NCBI RefSeq assembly: GCF_000182925.2 | Contig: NC_026505.1 | Coordinates: 5,146,001-5,210,000 of the forward strand | From: Neurospora crassa OR74A | Lineage: Eukaryota; Ascomycota; Sordariomycetes; Sordariales; Sordariaceae | Direction of reading: 5' to 3' | DNA: 64,000 nt | Notes under the pieces: generated by a model | Seen by the model: the letters and a program-made list of their open reading frames with translations, nothing else | Database searches by the model: none | What the model was told of the DNA's origin: nothing | In this document: positions 24,085 through 35,438 of the stretch, in pieces | How positions within the stretch are numbered: the first letter of the stretch is position 1 | How the letters are laid out: every line of letters starts with the position of its first letter | Position numbers and translations under genes: made by a program

Positions 24085-25604
24085 GAACAATAACAATGTT
24101 ATGTAGATGATTTGTTGTTCTGTTTTCGTTTCCGGCGGGTTCAAGGGAACGAACCAAGGATTGTAAATACGTGGAAATGACCGGCAGAGGAGGAGGCAAA
24201 CGGTCTATCAGCGGCGCGGTCGGATAACAATAATTTGATTAAAAAAAAAAAAAAGACGGGTCGAGATGCTGGTCCAGATCCAGGTCCGAGTCGCCCTTTT
24301 GGAAATTTTCTCGACAAAAATTGGAACTTTACTGCGGGGCACACGCTCGGTCAAGTGGGGCTATCAGTTCATTCCACTCTTTCAACCCTAACCCCAAAGC
24401 ACACTGCACAGCTGGTCCCTTGGGCACGTCCACTGGGGGCACGCAAATAAGGTTTGCCAAGTTCTGGGGTAACCCGTCTTGGCGTGGGGGCAGTTGAACC
24501 CTCAATCACCAATCTTCTTCTTCTTCAGGTTCCCAACTTCCATCCCCTTGGCTCAAGCTGCTGACGAGTAACTGAACCCAATCAACGACGTCACTTGTAA
24601 AGAAGAAACGAAAAGCAAAGAAGCAAAAGGCTCGACAGCCCAAGTCCCCAGTTGACTACCGTCCAACGAAAATACCACGTATCTTCTGTCCCAAGCACTC
24701 TACCACGCAAGCTGGGTACTGAAGGTGTTGGAAGGTCTGGAATTCAGGGCGTATATGGTTGGTTGTAAGGAAGGGCCTGCCGCTGACAACCACCAACCTG
24801 GGGCACGTACCTACCACCAGTCTGTCGGTGGGACCCGCTTCTATCACGTCACATGGATGGTACCTACCTATGTATGCAGTCAAGTCGTGGCCAACCACTA
24901 TGTACCATTACTGCACATGCTGTTACAGTATTCATAAAAGGAGGTTTTCTCCGGTTGAGGTGAAAACCACAAACTTACCTACCCATCACCAGACGCAATG
25001 GTTGAAATAGAAATTCAGAGAAGCAATGATCATTCGAATCTTTCCCTCCCATATCTGCCCTCTCTGTGTCTAAAAAGATCATCAAGAGACTGTATACTGG
25101 ATGCTCCGTGGTGCTCTCCATCCACACTCTGCATCCCCCAAACCAATGTTTCCTTTCACTAATCTTGTTACAGATTACAGATACTTGTGCTCACCCTATT
25201 CGAAACATAAGCGAGGGAAAGTGTCTGTAAACCCGTTTAAATGCCGGCAAAAGGTGTGTATACGCGTAACTGTCCGTGGAGTTTCAGCTGCCAGGTGGTT
25301 CGGTTTTTAGTTCCCCACCCTCTGCAGCACTGCCATCACAAGATGGATACGTACCGACATACCCGAAGCAGAGGGAAAGGGTGGATATTGGATGAACTGT
25401 TTGGCAACTCGTATACGTCAGAGCGTTTCAGAAGCCGAGAGGGAGGGGAGGCGGGAGGAATCTCGTATTTTATATCATTGATGGCTCATACCTACTCAAA
25501 CTGATCACTTCCTCGCAACTTTTCTCTTTCTTTCTTTACTCAATTGCGCAACCTTTAACTAGTAAACATTGACCTCCAACCTATACCTCCTTCGATATAT
25601 CATC
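24085..25604. promoter_or_regulatory. Divergent region, trm61 and cipC-like gene
   Basis: 1.5 kb without a gene. It holds TACCTAC motifs at 24861-24867 and 24976-24982, a run of A near 24240 and a TATA-like stretch close to the cipC-like start (listed separately). Confidence 0.5.
25466..25475 (+). promoter_or_regulatory. TATA-like element of the cipC-like gene
   Basis: TATTTTATAT lies about 130 bp before the start codon and is followed by a CT-rich stretch (TTTCTCTTTCTTTC), as is common at strongly expressed fungal promoters. It is inference from position and composition only. Confidence 0.3.
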
Positions 25605-26173
25605 ATGGGTTTCTTCGGTTTTGGTATGTGTCTCCCTGGTTTGAATTATGTCACACGCACTGGCTATTGTGCCAACCTCATGATCTCGTCTCTAACACCT
25701 TTCCCTCTTAGACGAAGCCAAATCGGCCCACCGCGAATTCTACTCCGAGCGTGACGAAGAGCCAAAGTTCTCGCACGAGCTTCTCGGCGGTGCCGTTGCC
25801 TTTGAGGCCATGCACTTGTGGGAGAAAGAACAGCGGCGCGAGGGTAAACCCGTCAACCACGGCGTCGCCAAGGAGGCGCTTGCTGCCATTGCTGGGGCCG
25901 AAGTCGACAAGATGATTGAGCGGAGGGGATTGGAGGGAAAGGTGGATCGCGAAGAGGCGAAACGGCATGCTAGGGAGAAGGCGCACGATCTGTATGATCG
26001 GCAGTATGGAGAGAGGGACATGTATGATCCGTGAGTCTCCCCTTTCCTTGCATTCTCTGCTTGACTCATTTTGCTGGAAGCTTTTGAAGGCAGTCATGGA
26101 ACCCACATGTGTAATACTAACATAAACACGGTGCAGCAACTACGAGATGCATGAGTCAATGCAGTCCTATTGA
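25605..26173 (+). CDS. CipC-like small protein (DUF3759)
   Basis: Small soluble protein of 124 residues of the fungal CipC/DUF3759 family, first noted as induced by the antibiotic concanamycin in Aspergillus. The biochemical role is unknown. Exons: 25605-25623, 25712-26030 and 26137-26173. All junctions are in frame, and the first coding exon is only 19 nt. The sequence starts MGFFGFDEAKSAH and has the family features EFYSE, HELLGGAVAFEAMHLWE and a highly charged helical C-terminal half. No signal peptide or membrane segment. The TATA-like element and CT-rich leader suggest strong, possibly stress-induced expression. Confidence 0.88.
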
Positions 26174-27237
26174 GAAGGGCAAGTGCTTGGGGCGGAATCA
26201 TTTTTGGAATGGGAAACATGGTTGCGATAGAACTTTGAAAGATAGTATAACAGGGATAGCTAAGGTGTTTTGGTATTGGACACTCAAATAAACATTTACT
26301 ATACGTACATCCATTGTCCATCTGCTATCCCTGACCTATTGTGTTCGTTCAAGAGACCAATAAATGTAAAGCCAAGAGCAACCATATAATCAAGATCACT
26401 CTTTCTTAGGATGAACAATCACCATCAGAATAAAAAGCCACGCATACGTTACGCTTCTTCCTAAAGCCGTGTGATGATGAACTTCTTGCACCAAATATCA
26501 CTTTCACTAACTTCTTACCATCCTGACCATCTTGCTCATCTACACCAATCCCCCCAGCTCCTCATCGAACTCCATCCGAATCTTCACTATCCGGGTTGCA
26601 TCTCCGCAGGATATTCGCAATAGTCTTCCGGCCGCTTTACGTAGCATCATATGTCTCAAAGTTGGACCCTGAAGATCGACAGTGCAGGAGAACAGCATCG
26701 ATCTGAGAACTGGAGGTGATTGTTTATGTAGTGTAGATGATCACATCTCCTAATATAATTCGTTGCCCATTTGTGGGCTCTTATCAAATCAGACCATTCA
26801 TGTCCATGATATCATTCATGCCCCGCTCATCTGTTTGGAACTCCTTCTATCTGGCTATTTTGCCCAGGAAGATATGCCTAACCACCAACAACCAGACCGC
26901 AAAGAATGTGTGCTGCAAACGCCTACAAAGGCACCCCACTCAAACATGACTGAACCCATCTCCAACCAAGTCTGTCCGCCTGCGTACGGTGGCCATAGAC
27001 ATTGACTCCCCGCTTACTGTGAGGTTCCCTTTGCTGATCTACCACCTTCCTTTTTCCTTCTTCATATATCATGTAATATCGTTTGCCCTCCATGGTGAGA
27101 CCATGAGCATGCGATGCATTCCCCTCCCTTGAATATAAGTACGTCCAACTTGTGCAGAAATGCTTAGGTATATACTCACACAGTTACTCGAATCCACATG
27201 AACTCCATCGACCTTTAGGATGTAGAGAAAAAGACCG
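26174..27237. other. Convergent gap, cipC-like and CAF-1 genes
   Basis: About 1.06 kb between facing stop codons. An AATAAA at 26287-26292 may be the poly(A) signal of the cipC-like gene. No gene seen. Confidence 0.5.
26287..26292 (+). terminator. AATAAA poly(A)-signal candidate
   Basis: An exact AATAAA 114 nt after the cipC-like stop codon, in AT-rich DNA. Fungal signals are degenerate, so this is only suggestive. Confidence 0.3.
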
Positions 27238-29444
27238 CTACTCCTTCCACTTCCAACCACTCTTTCCTTGCTTCTCAGTCATGGACTCAAACGAAGCCTT
27301 GATCTGCGCCCGGACCATATCCGGGTGCTTAGAAGCAAAGACCTCGATGATACCCAATTTGCTAACCATGGGCATCTCATGCATGAGCGCCTTGAGCTGT
27401 TCTTGCGCAGCGGCAGGGAGGGGTTGGTCCGACATCTTCTGTCGACCGGGAGGTCGACGCCCACCACCAACAACGCCACCTGGTGCTGTCGCTGAGGGAG
27501 CAGCAGTAGTGGCAGCAGCAACAATAGTTGAGGCGCCTGCAGTAGTGATAGCCTTGTTAGGAGGAGAGTTACCTGCTGTAGTACCCTTTGTAAGTGCCTG
27601 GAACGCATTGGTTGGTGCTTGAGAGCCACCAGCCTTGGCAGATTTCGAACTGGTGGTGGTAGCGGCAGAGGATGGATGGAGGAGTGAGGATGAGGATGAT
27701 GAAGTAGTCTGAGCAGTGACGGATGCGGATGCGATCACACTAGATTTTTCGTTACCTGATGAGCTGGTCTTCGACTTCGAAGCCCAATAATCAGTCGAAA
27801 AGGGGTCAATGCTGGTTTCTTCGTCCAGGGACTCTGCAACCGACAAAAGGTCAGCATCATTCAAACAGCAATAATATCTCCAGAGGAACGTACCCAATAT
27901 AATCTCCATCCGGCACTGGTACAGCTCTGGCTTCACTGTGCACCGCTTCTCATTCTCCCAGCATATGCCAGTGCTCTCTGGCTCCATACCGCCGGAAAAG
28001 ACGAGACGCTGAGGGCCGACATCTTCGGAGTCATCCAAGAAGTCGTCCATGTCCTCATCCATCTCCAAGTCTTCCTCTTCATCATCCAGATCCTCCACAT
28101 CTTCGCCTTCCTCGTCTTGCCACTCGGCCTCCGAATCATAGTCGTAGTCCAAGGGAAGGATGGTTCGTGAAGTTGGGTTTCTTGCGAGTTTATAGAGACT
28201 CTTGACGCCCGGAGGAAGACCACTGATTGTACCGACATACGGTGGCCGCACATCTTGGCTGAATTTGATGCACTTGACTGGTACCGCTTTCAATGCCTCC
28301 CGCGCATCTCTGAACTGAGTGTTCTCTGTGGTGAGGTCCATAGCCCTGCTTGAAGACTCTCCATAAATCTCCGTCATGATCTTGCGCACACTCGGATATG
28401 GGCGTCCGCGCCTCTGGGTCTTGAAAGGCAGCTGTAGAGCCTCCAAGGGGTCAAACTTTTCCGGTGTCTGGAACTCCGCCCGCTTTCCCTCGGTGTACTC
28501 GTCCAGTATCCGCGACTTGGCCTCTCTGGTCTCCTCGTCTACCTCGAAGGGGTTCTTGGCTAGCGTGACAAACTCCTTCACGTAAAAGGGCTTGAATAAC
28601 CTCCGGTAGGCTTCATTCTCCTTGGCGAGACTCGGTGCATCCGTCATTTCGACATCTTTGCTTTCGACCTTGACGGCAACTGGCTTCTCTTTTGGTGTTG
28701 CTGGGTTGATTTTGAAGAGCGATGTGAGCTTCATCTGTCGGCCTCTCTTTTTGGCTTCCTCTTCCTCCTTCTCGCGTTTCTTGCGCTCCTTCTCTTCCTT
28801 CTCTTCCTGCTTTCGCTTCTTCTCCTCCTCCTTGCGTTTCAGTTCCTCTTCCTTCTCACGCTTCTTCCTCTCCTTTTCTTCGGCCTTTTGTTGCTTCTCT
28901 GCCTCCAGTTTCGCCTGTTCCGCTGCCCTTTTGGCCTTGGCCTCCTCTTTCTCCTTCTTCTTGGCAGCGTCAGCCTCGGCCTTGGCTGCCTTCTCCTCAG
29001 GGGTCAGCTTCTTCCTCTTGACGGCCGGTTCGCCTGTTGTCGACTTTGTCGTTGTCGACGCAGCCTTGGCGCCGGATGTCTGCTTCTGGGTAGAAGGCGT
29101 ATTGGTTGTAGAAATCGTGAGAGGTGCGAGTCGTGGGGGCGATAGACTCGGGGATCGCGATAGACGGTCCAATGGGCTGCTGGCGTCGCTCAATGCAGGA
29201 CTGGCTTTTCTGGCTCTGGGGGTTGCGGGCCCCGAAGATGGGGGCGGTGATGACCTAACATTTTCCTCTGTAGAGATTGGCGATTAGCTTCACTCGCGTC
29301 TGGGGCGTGGGCTGATGTCAGAACGCGGTACTTACTGTCGTCGAAAGAACTTGGGGGTGGAACCTCTTCCCGGAATTGGTCGTGTGACCTCTTGAGACAG
29401 GAGGAGTCCTCCTGTCCACTTGTGGTAGTTGTGAACAAAGGCAT
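27238..29444 (-). CDS. cac-1: Chromatin assembly factor 1 large subunit (CAC-1)
   Basis: Predicted p150/Cac1 subunit of CAF-1, which deposits H3-H4 on newly replicated DNA through PCNA. Three exons give 692 residues: 29444-29336, 29267-27894 and 27833-27238. A long Lys/Glu/Arg (KER) coiled coil at about residues 110-200 is followed by QMKLTSLF, a PCNA-interaction-like box. Next comes the conserved middle domain (FKPFYVKEFVTLAKNPFE, LPFKTQRRGRPYPSVRKIM). The acidic ED region (WQDEEGEDVEDLDDEEED) follows, then WENEKRCTVKPELYQCRMEIIL. The C-terminal 65 residues look like the winged-helix domain that binds DNA. The 60-nt intron 2 is stop-free, so retention would add 20 residues inside the conserved region. 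Confidence 0.9.
27834..27893 (-). other. Stop-free 60-nt intron in cac-1
   Basis: On the minus strand it has a GTACGT donor, a TGCTGAC branch site and a GTTGCAG acceptor. The length is a multiple of three with no stop codon. Splicing gives MEIIL-ESLDEE; retention inserts GTFLWRYYCCLNDADLLSVA. Confidence 0.75.
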
Positions 29445-31291
29445 GGTGGTGTTGCCTTCCCCAGCAGTCCTACTTGGTTGTTTGGTTGACGCGTGCTATT
29501 CACGGTCCAAACCGACGCGATCTAGTCTGAAAATGGTCGATCGAAGTTGAGGGGTCCAAAGTTCAGAACAGACAAGGTCCAGGTCCCACAATTAGGCCAG
29601 TCGTACATGCGCTGGCGGTGTAAAAGCAATGAACCACTGCTGGTTACTCCCCGGCGTCGTAAAAGCGTTTGTTTGGCTGATGGGAACGGAACCAGCTGCT
29701 GAGAAGGCCGGGAAGGTCGAGATGTCGCCGTCGGTGGTTCTTCGGATGGTCCGTCGTTGGGTGAGTTGAAAGGCCTGAAACCGATTGGTGATTCTTGGGT
29801 TCTGCAGTGACTGGAGTGCCTGGTCCGCGGTTGCTGCCGCCTGAGCGGGACGCGTTTGGCGACACCCACCGTCGCGCCTTCCGTTCAATTTAGCCCAAGT
29901 GGATCCCTACCCGCGCCTTAAAGTGCCCCACTTCTAATCTACGAGAAGCGGAGCGTGATTTCGCGTCAGTTCTTGAGAGGGGTGTGTGGCTTTGCTGCTT
30001 TCATTCAATTAAAGTCGCTGTGGCTGGAACTACGGCAGATGTTCGAACAATCGATAACCGTGGATCAATGAGTTCAATGTAGGTACCAAGTCGGGTATGT
30101 TTCACTGGCATTGATTGCAGGTTCAGTGGTGAGTGGAGTGATCTTTGCTGCTGTTGTTCGATGCTTGGAAAGGGATTGGTGGACCATTGATATACCTGCC
30201 TGTTAGTGATCATGAACTTCCACGGTTGTTGTTCATGTACGACTTCGAAACCCTACAATGACTGACCTCGTGGATTTCATCTCAACTATCATTTGCCTGC
30301 AAAATGGCTGCCTGTCTTCAACTTTCAGGCAGTAGAGGTAGTACAGTCAATTTCCATCTCGGGCATCATGGCATCACTAATACCAGCCCTAACCCTGAAC
30401 TCTTCCCATCCTGCGTGCAGGTTCAACTCAGTTCAGTTGCAAAGGCCAAGAAAAAGTGAACGTGGCAAGGTTTCACCTTAGGTAGATAGTCTCGTCGTGT
30501 GTGGCTTGACTTTAGGCGTGGTGCATTGAAGGCTGCCATGGGTTCCGTCCTGTGTCTTGTCCTTTCGTCATCCTCTTCCCAGCTTCCCGATTCTCCTATA
30601 ACAGCGCGTGTTATGGGGCCAAGTTCTCCAAAGGGTGTGACCATAGCTCTACCTATAGCTGGCCTTATTATATGGCTGTAGGGACGGAACTACCGGCTTT
30701 GGCCCATTTAGAAACTTGGATCAGAGGCCGTTGGAAAACCAAGAAATTAGTAAACCGTTCTATTATACCATGACTTAATGAGCTTGTATGGTAAGCGTTA
30801 AGCGCTCCAAACAGGATCGGCAGTGTAGACGCCGTAAGGATGACAACTAAGTTGATGCTTGTCACATATCGCATAGTTGTTGTAGCGTGTATGTACGTCT
30901 CATCGGAAAATGTAAAACAAAAACCAGATCGCATTCAATGGTATCTCAAGGATGTGTGTGTGTGTGTGTGTGTGTGTCCCAAAGCAAAGTATTATTTTTC
31001 CGAATAACCCTATCCAAGCAATAATTGGCTACCATCGAACGACCTGTGGTGTTGTGCAGTGCATTCGAGACAGTGACCGTGCCCGTGCCTGACAACCTTT
31101 TCCCTTTGGAAAAAAAAAAAAGAAAAGATTTAAAAAGAAGAACAAAACGCAAACACCCATGCGCCTAGCTATGCATGTAGTTTCAGGCACAAATTCCCAT
31201 GCTGTGTATCACAGGTTCCGGCTGTTTGGAAAGCCCAAAACCCGACGTAGTAAAAATCTCCTTCTTCGATCCGCTCCCGATTCTGCTTGCT
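29445..31291. other. Gap between cac-1 and the unknown disordered-protein gene
   Basis: About 1.85 kb with no gene. It holds the cac-1 promoter at its left and a TG repeat at 30953-30977. Small open frames around 30293-30681 have no protein-like features. Confidence 0.5.
30953..30977. repeat. (TG)12 dinucleotide repeat
   Basis: 25 nt of perfect TG repeat in intergenic DNA. Confidence 0.9.
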
Positions 31292-32431
31292 TTAATCAGG
31301 GTTGGCGATGAACAAGCGACCGGACGAGTTGAATGTCATTGTCCTCTCATATGTCCTTTCGTCCACGCTTCCTCTCCTCTTGAGCTCCTCGGGGTTCTTA
31401 ACACTCTTCTCGCGCGTCAGAGTGGCGTTGAGTAAGCTGTTGGTTGCCAGCTGTCGTTGTGGGTGGGCCTGGAGGTCAGGGACAGCATCTAGACGCTCGC
31501 TACTGCTCCCGCTGGCAAAGCTCAGGGCCTTTCCGCTAGCCGCATCGTTGCCAGCAGAGGCCTGCTCGCTGGTCTGCGCTAGGGAGCCCCGTCGCTCTGG
31601 CGTGTCGCCGGGGGTCCACCTTCGAGAGCCGGAGCCTTGTGAATTCGATGGTCCGAGTTGTCCGGAAGCGCGATAGCCCAATCCCTTTCTCCCGCTGGCG
31701 GTGCTGCTTCGACTGGAGCTACCGGTTCTCCGGTGATTGTATCGGTTCAAGGCGTCGTTATCATCGTCGCTATCTTCGCCTTCCACCTCGGTCGCGCTGA
31801 GTCTCAGAGGGATGCCTCCCACGCCGACGTGGTGGCCATCTGGTATGTATCCGACGACTGTCGGCTTTCCGTGATGTCGAATCTTTGCGGCGACCTTTCC
31901 TCCCGCAGACAGACCGGTTATTGTGCGGGCGCTGGTCGTTCCCGAACCCGTTACCGCGCCCGAAACTTCCATGGCTGCCCGCGTCTTGGCCGCACGCTGC
32001 TGTGCTAGCAATCTGGGATCCTCATATTGTGCACGGTCGCACCATACCGTCGCTTTTTGCTTTCGTAGGAGTGCGACATAGCTGGTTGGTTGGTCGGTGG
32101 TGCCGCCGGAGCGACTCGAGGTAGATCTCCTGATGTCGCTGGTGGGCGACGTTCGGTAGGCGGCGGGCGGGGGCGGCATTCCTCCTCCGCTGGAGACGGT
32201 GCTGAAAGTGTTCACGCTGGGCGATCGTCGTTGATGGTTCGATTGAGATTGGACGAGATGCATCGGCATCGGCATTTGCATTTGGTAGTTGGCAGTCACG
32301 GGCGGTGTTGTTAGAGGAGAGGCGAAGCCATTGGAGCCGTTTCGCGACCGGGAATGTGTGTGAGGCGAGTAACCAGCGTGGAATGAAGGATCCAGGGAAG
32401 CTCGCCGGCGAGCGTATTGGGGATCCGCCAT
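31292..32431 (-). CDS. Unknown protein, largely disordered with a conserved-looking core
   Basis: Single-exon frame of 379 residues that I do not recognise. The first 115 residues are Ser/Pro/Gln/Met-rich and look disordered. A more ordered part follows: TSYVALLRKQKATVWCDRAQ, then EDPRLLAQQRAAKTRAAMEV, then GKVAAKIRHHGKPTVVGYIPDG. An acidic patch (VEGEDSDDDND) and a long Ser/Arg/Gly-rich tail complete it. There is no signal peptide or membrane segment. Basic and Ser-rich composition would fit a phosphorylated cytoplasmic or nuclear protein; that is inference. It is taken as a real gene because the frame is long, Kozak-like at its ATG, and its core does not look like low-complexity translation. 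Confidence 0.7.
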   Translation of the reverse strand: MADPQYARRRASLDPSFHAGYSPHTHSRSRNGSNGFASPLTTPPVTANYQMQMPMPMHLVQSQSNHQRRSPSVNTFSTVSSGGGMPPPPAAYRTSPTSDIRRSTSSRSGGTTDQPTSYVALLRKQKATVWCDRAQYEDPRLLAQQRAAKTRAAMEVSGAVTGSGTTSARTITGLSAGGKVAAKIRHHGKPTVVGYIPDGHHVGVGGIPLRLSATEVEGEDSDDDNDALNRYNHRRTGSSSRSSTASGRKGLGYRASGQLGPSNSQGSGSRRWTPGDTPERRGSLAQTSEQASAGNDAASGKALSFASGSSSERLDAVPDLQAHPQRQLATNSLLNATLTREKSVKNPEELKRRGSVDERTYERTMTFNSSGRLFIANPD

Positions 32432-32830
32432 GGTCTCCAGTCTCCACCCACTGGCGCCGGATGGGGAGATGAGGATACGAGAGGGTCGCTACCTCCAGGG
32501 AATGGCGCCCAGAGTCCGAACGTATTACCGTTGCGCGATCGTCGGGGCTTTGTTGTTGAAGGAAATTGGCAGAGCGCCGGGGGAGGGTGGAGGCGGGATG
32601 TGCTTGGTTTTGTTTGTTTGTTGGTGCGATTCGGATGCGCTATCTCTTCGTTGTTACGGAACAGGCAACCGGAGCGATGGTGGTGTCGAGCTAGGTAAGT
32701 AGGTAGGTAGGTACTACCTCTACTAGGTAAGGGAGGAGGGCCGCGGACGGCGCTGCGTTATGACAGCTGACGGCGGCTAGATACCCCCCCGGGTGCAACG
32801 TGAGGCGGCGGTGATGCCGACAGCCGCTGC

Positions 32831-32865
32831 GCTGTGATGTGCTGTGCTGTGCTGTGCTGTGCTGT
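32831..32865. repeat. GCTGT pentanucleotide repeat
   Basis: Five perfect GCTGT units at 32841-32865, preceded by two imperfect ones. It lies in the leader/promoter side of the unknown gene to its left. Confidence 0.85.
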
Positions 32866-34925
32866 TGCGGAAGTCGCTGCCGCACAAATTGATGTGCGGT
32901 ACAGTGGATGGGATCGCTGCTTTGCTGTGCTGCTAGTACTGCGGCGGCGGCGGCGGTCTAGCGAGGTGAAGCGTGACCGGGACTGATCAGAAGCGCGAAT
33001 GGGCGTGGAGTCAAAGACGGGTCGGAGTTGCGAGACGAGACCTGCAACTGAAACCGATTCAAAGCATTGGAAGGGGAAAGAGAAGACAAGGAAAAAAAGA
33101 AGAGGACGGGAAGAAGCAGGCGGCGGGATGGGATAGATACAAAAGAGCATAGAATAAAAAGGCAAGTGCAAGAATTGAAAAAAAAACCTGGGTCCTCGCC
33201 TCGGTCCTTGGAGCTGGGAATGGAAAGACTGGCGAGCAACAGAGTGGACGATGTCGGGTTTCAGACTTGGCGCTCCCACGTTGCATGCGCGCTGGCGGGG
33301 CCCTTGTTCGATGATGATGCTATGCCCGGTGGGCTTGGTGGACTTTCCCCTTGGTGGGTTTTGGTTTTGGTGGGTTTTGATCTGTCTGGTTCCCGGCGGG
33401 CGGCCTTAGCAGTGAACCCGACACGGCATCCCATCCCAGCTCCCGGTCCACCAACGAGCGCCAGCAAGCACGGGCATCCACAAAGACGGCCTGGTTGTTG
33501 AATCTTTTTGGGCCAGAGATGCATTTCGTGATGCCGACCAGATGTGGCTCACATATGCCTCTACCTAGTCTAGTGTACGCCGCTGTCCTGGGCTTCACTC
33601 GATTCACATCCGTGACCGTTGGTCTTGCTGGGCCATATGTACACCACGCTACACTACACTACATACCTCTACGTAGTAGGTTGTGTACATAGTAGTAGGC
33701 CCGCTTGTCTAAGGCCGTCCGAAGGGATACTTTAGTCTTTGGGATCTCCTCTCTCCCTTCCTATTCTAGTGTACATGCCGTTGCAGGGAAGACCTTTTGA
33801 GATCGAGGTGTTGTACCATACACTAGTTCTAGTACCATCCTCCTTTGTCAGACTGGGCTGTCCGTGCGTGACGGGATTAAAGATCTTTTCGAGATGCGTG
33901 GAATTGAATGTGTTGTTGTTGCAAGATCGCCCCATCCCGCAAAGACACGTTACACAGATGTCTTGCAAGTAAAAAAGATGTCTTTACTCGATGGCAAAGC
34001 CTCTAGTGTAGAGCTTCAAAGGCTATGGAACTACTATGCTATGGAAGGCTGGTATTTTTTTGAGTGAAACCGTGAGTATCGGAGCTAACAAGTCGTGCCC
34101 CCCATCTCCCTGCCTGGACTGCCGTGTGCCGTCTTCCCAGGACACCGGTGATACTGGTTTTGGTCTTTGTTTGTTAGCGGATCCGCCAGAGATACCATTC
34201 AGATAGCGGGAATCCCTTCACTTGGAACAGAAAGACCGAAACTCGCCGTCATGCCGTCCGCAAAAATCCGAAGGGGAAAAAAGACTGGACACAATACGGA
34301 ATGTCCATGGATTGACGTGGTTCATAACATGCCCGAAAAAACCCCTATCCCACTGGTGCTCTCAGCTGAAGAGAGCGCCGGCCAAGACGCCAATAGTGGA
34401 GGAGAAATACGGCGGATGGGTTATCGAGGGCCTTGATGGTTGCCTCCTGGCCCAATCACGCTTCCACGAGGCCTGCCCGTCTCCGTGCTGGTGTCGCTGT
34501 ACATAGTGTAGTGTACCTATGAAATGGAGAACCTTGTGCGAACAGGTCGGCACCTTGTCCTGTCTCCCATGGCCTGATGGGCGGAACCGGGGATGGCCAT
34601 GGACTGGCCAGGACTGGGGCAGTACGCAGTGAGATCGCTAGAGCTTTCTCGGCTGCTGAATGCAACCTTTGTTTTTTTTCTTTCCCTCCTAGCCCGGTGG
34701 AAGTGGGGTTGATGGGACTCTTGTGGTTTTTTTTTCTTCGGTCGGGTTGTTTGTGAGGGTAACTGGCAAGGCTGGGTCGGGCAAGTAATCGGCGGAGATC
34801 GAGATCTTTTTTGCATGATAGTGTTATCAAATTGCAAGAAGATCCAAAAAACCCGTGATGCTTGACCTTGATTTGCTCCTTTCTCCCGTCTTCTAGTTCC
34901 AGGATTCTGGCCGTTCCGGGTCTGT

Positions 34926-34958
34926 GATTGATTGATTGATTTATTGATTTATTGATTG
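34926..34958. repeat. GATT/TATT tetranucleotide repeat
   Basis: Tandem GATTGATTGATT followed by TATTGATT units; an imperfect microsatellite in gene-free DNA. Confidence 0.75.
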
Positions 34959-35426
34959 GCAATTGGCATTGTGCACAAGCGGCTTTTGTTAGCCGAGCAC
35001 AAGAAACCCCAGGTCTTTGGAAGAACGGGACCCCAATTTGCGGCACAACTACCTCCAACGGCTATAAAGTACAGCGACTAACCCTCAGGATGACGGGACC
35101 CTCGACCAAGACCCATGTTACTTACCATGACTACCGCGACCCAGAGGAATCAGATTTCCTGTTGAAACCCCGCCTTTTGAAACAAAAACCACTAACAAAG
35201 AGGGCATGGTGATGTCAACGGTGGTCACCTCACGGCTTTTGCTTTGCGACTGGTATGGACAAGCCGGCTATACAATGCCAAACTTTAGTGGACTCGGTGG
35301 ACAATCACATCCCCGGTGATCATTCCGACTTTCCGGTTTGGGCTTGCTCTGATTTCCCTGTTTACCACTCCGACAGGCTGGATAAACACATCTGCAACCG
35401 CTCTGCATAGCGTGCACCGTCTACTA

Positions 35427-35438
35427 GTAGGTACCTAC
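35427..35438. repeat. GTAGGTACCTAC palindrome
   Basis: A perfect 12-bp palindrome made of the motif GTAGGTA overlapping its complement TACCTAC. The half-motif recurs in many intergenic regions of the window. Confidence 0.8.

Noticed and set aside
33864-34067. 67-codon frame that reads like a protein (IKDLFEMRGIECVVVARS)
   Set aside because: Short, with no flanking splice sites that extend it and no recognised similarity. A small gene cannot be excluded.
34456-35058. 200-codon open frame on the minus strand in the gene desert
   Set aside because: Composition is uneven and basic, with no motif, no plausible start context and no intron signals. Long chance frames are expected in GC-rich DNA.
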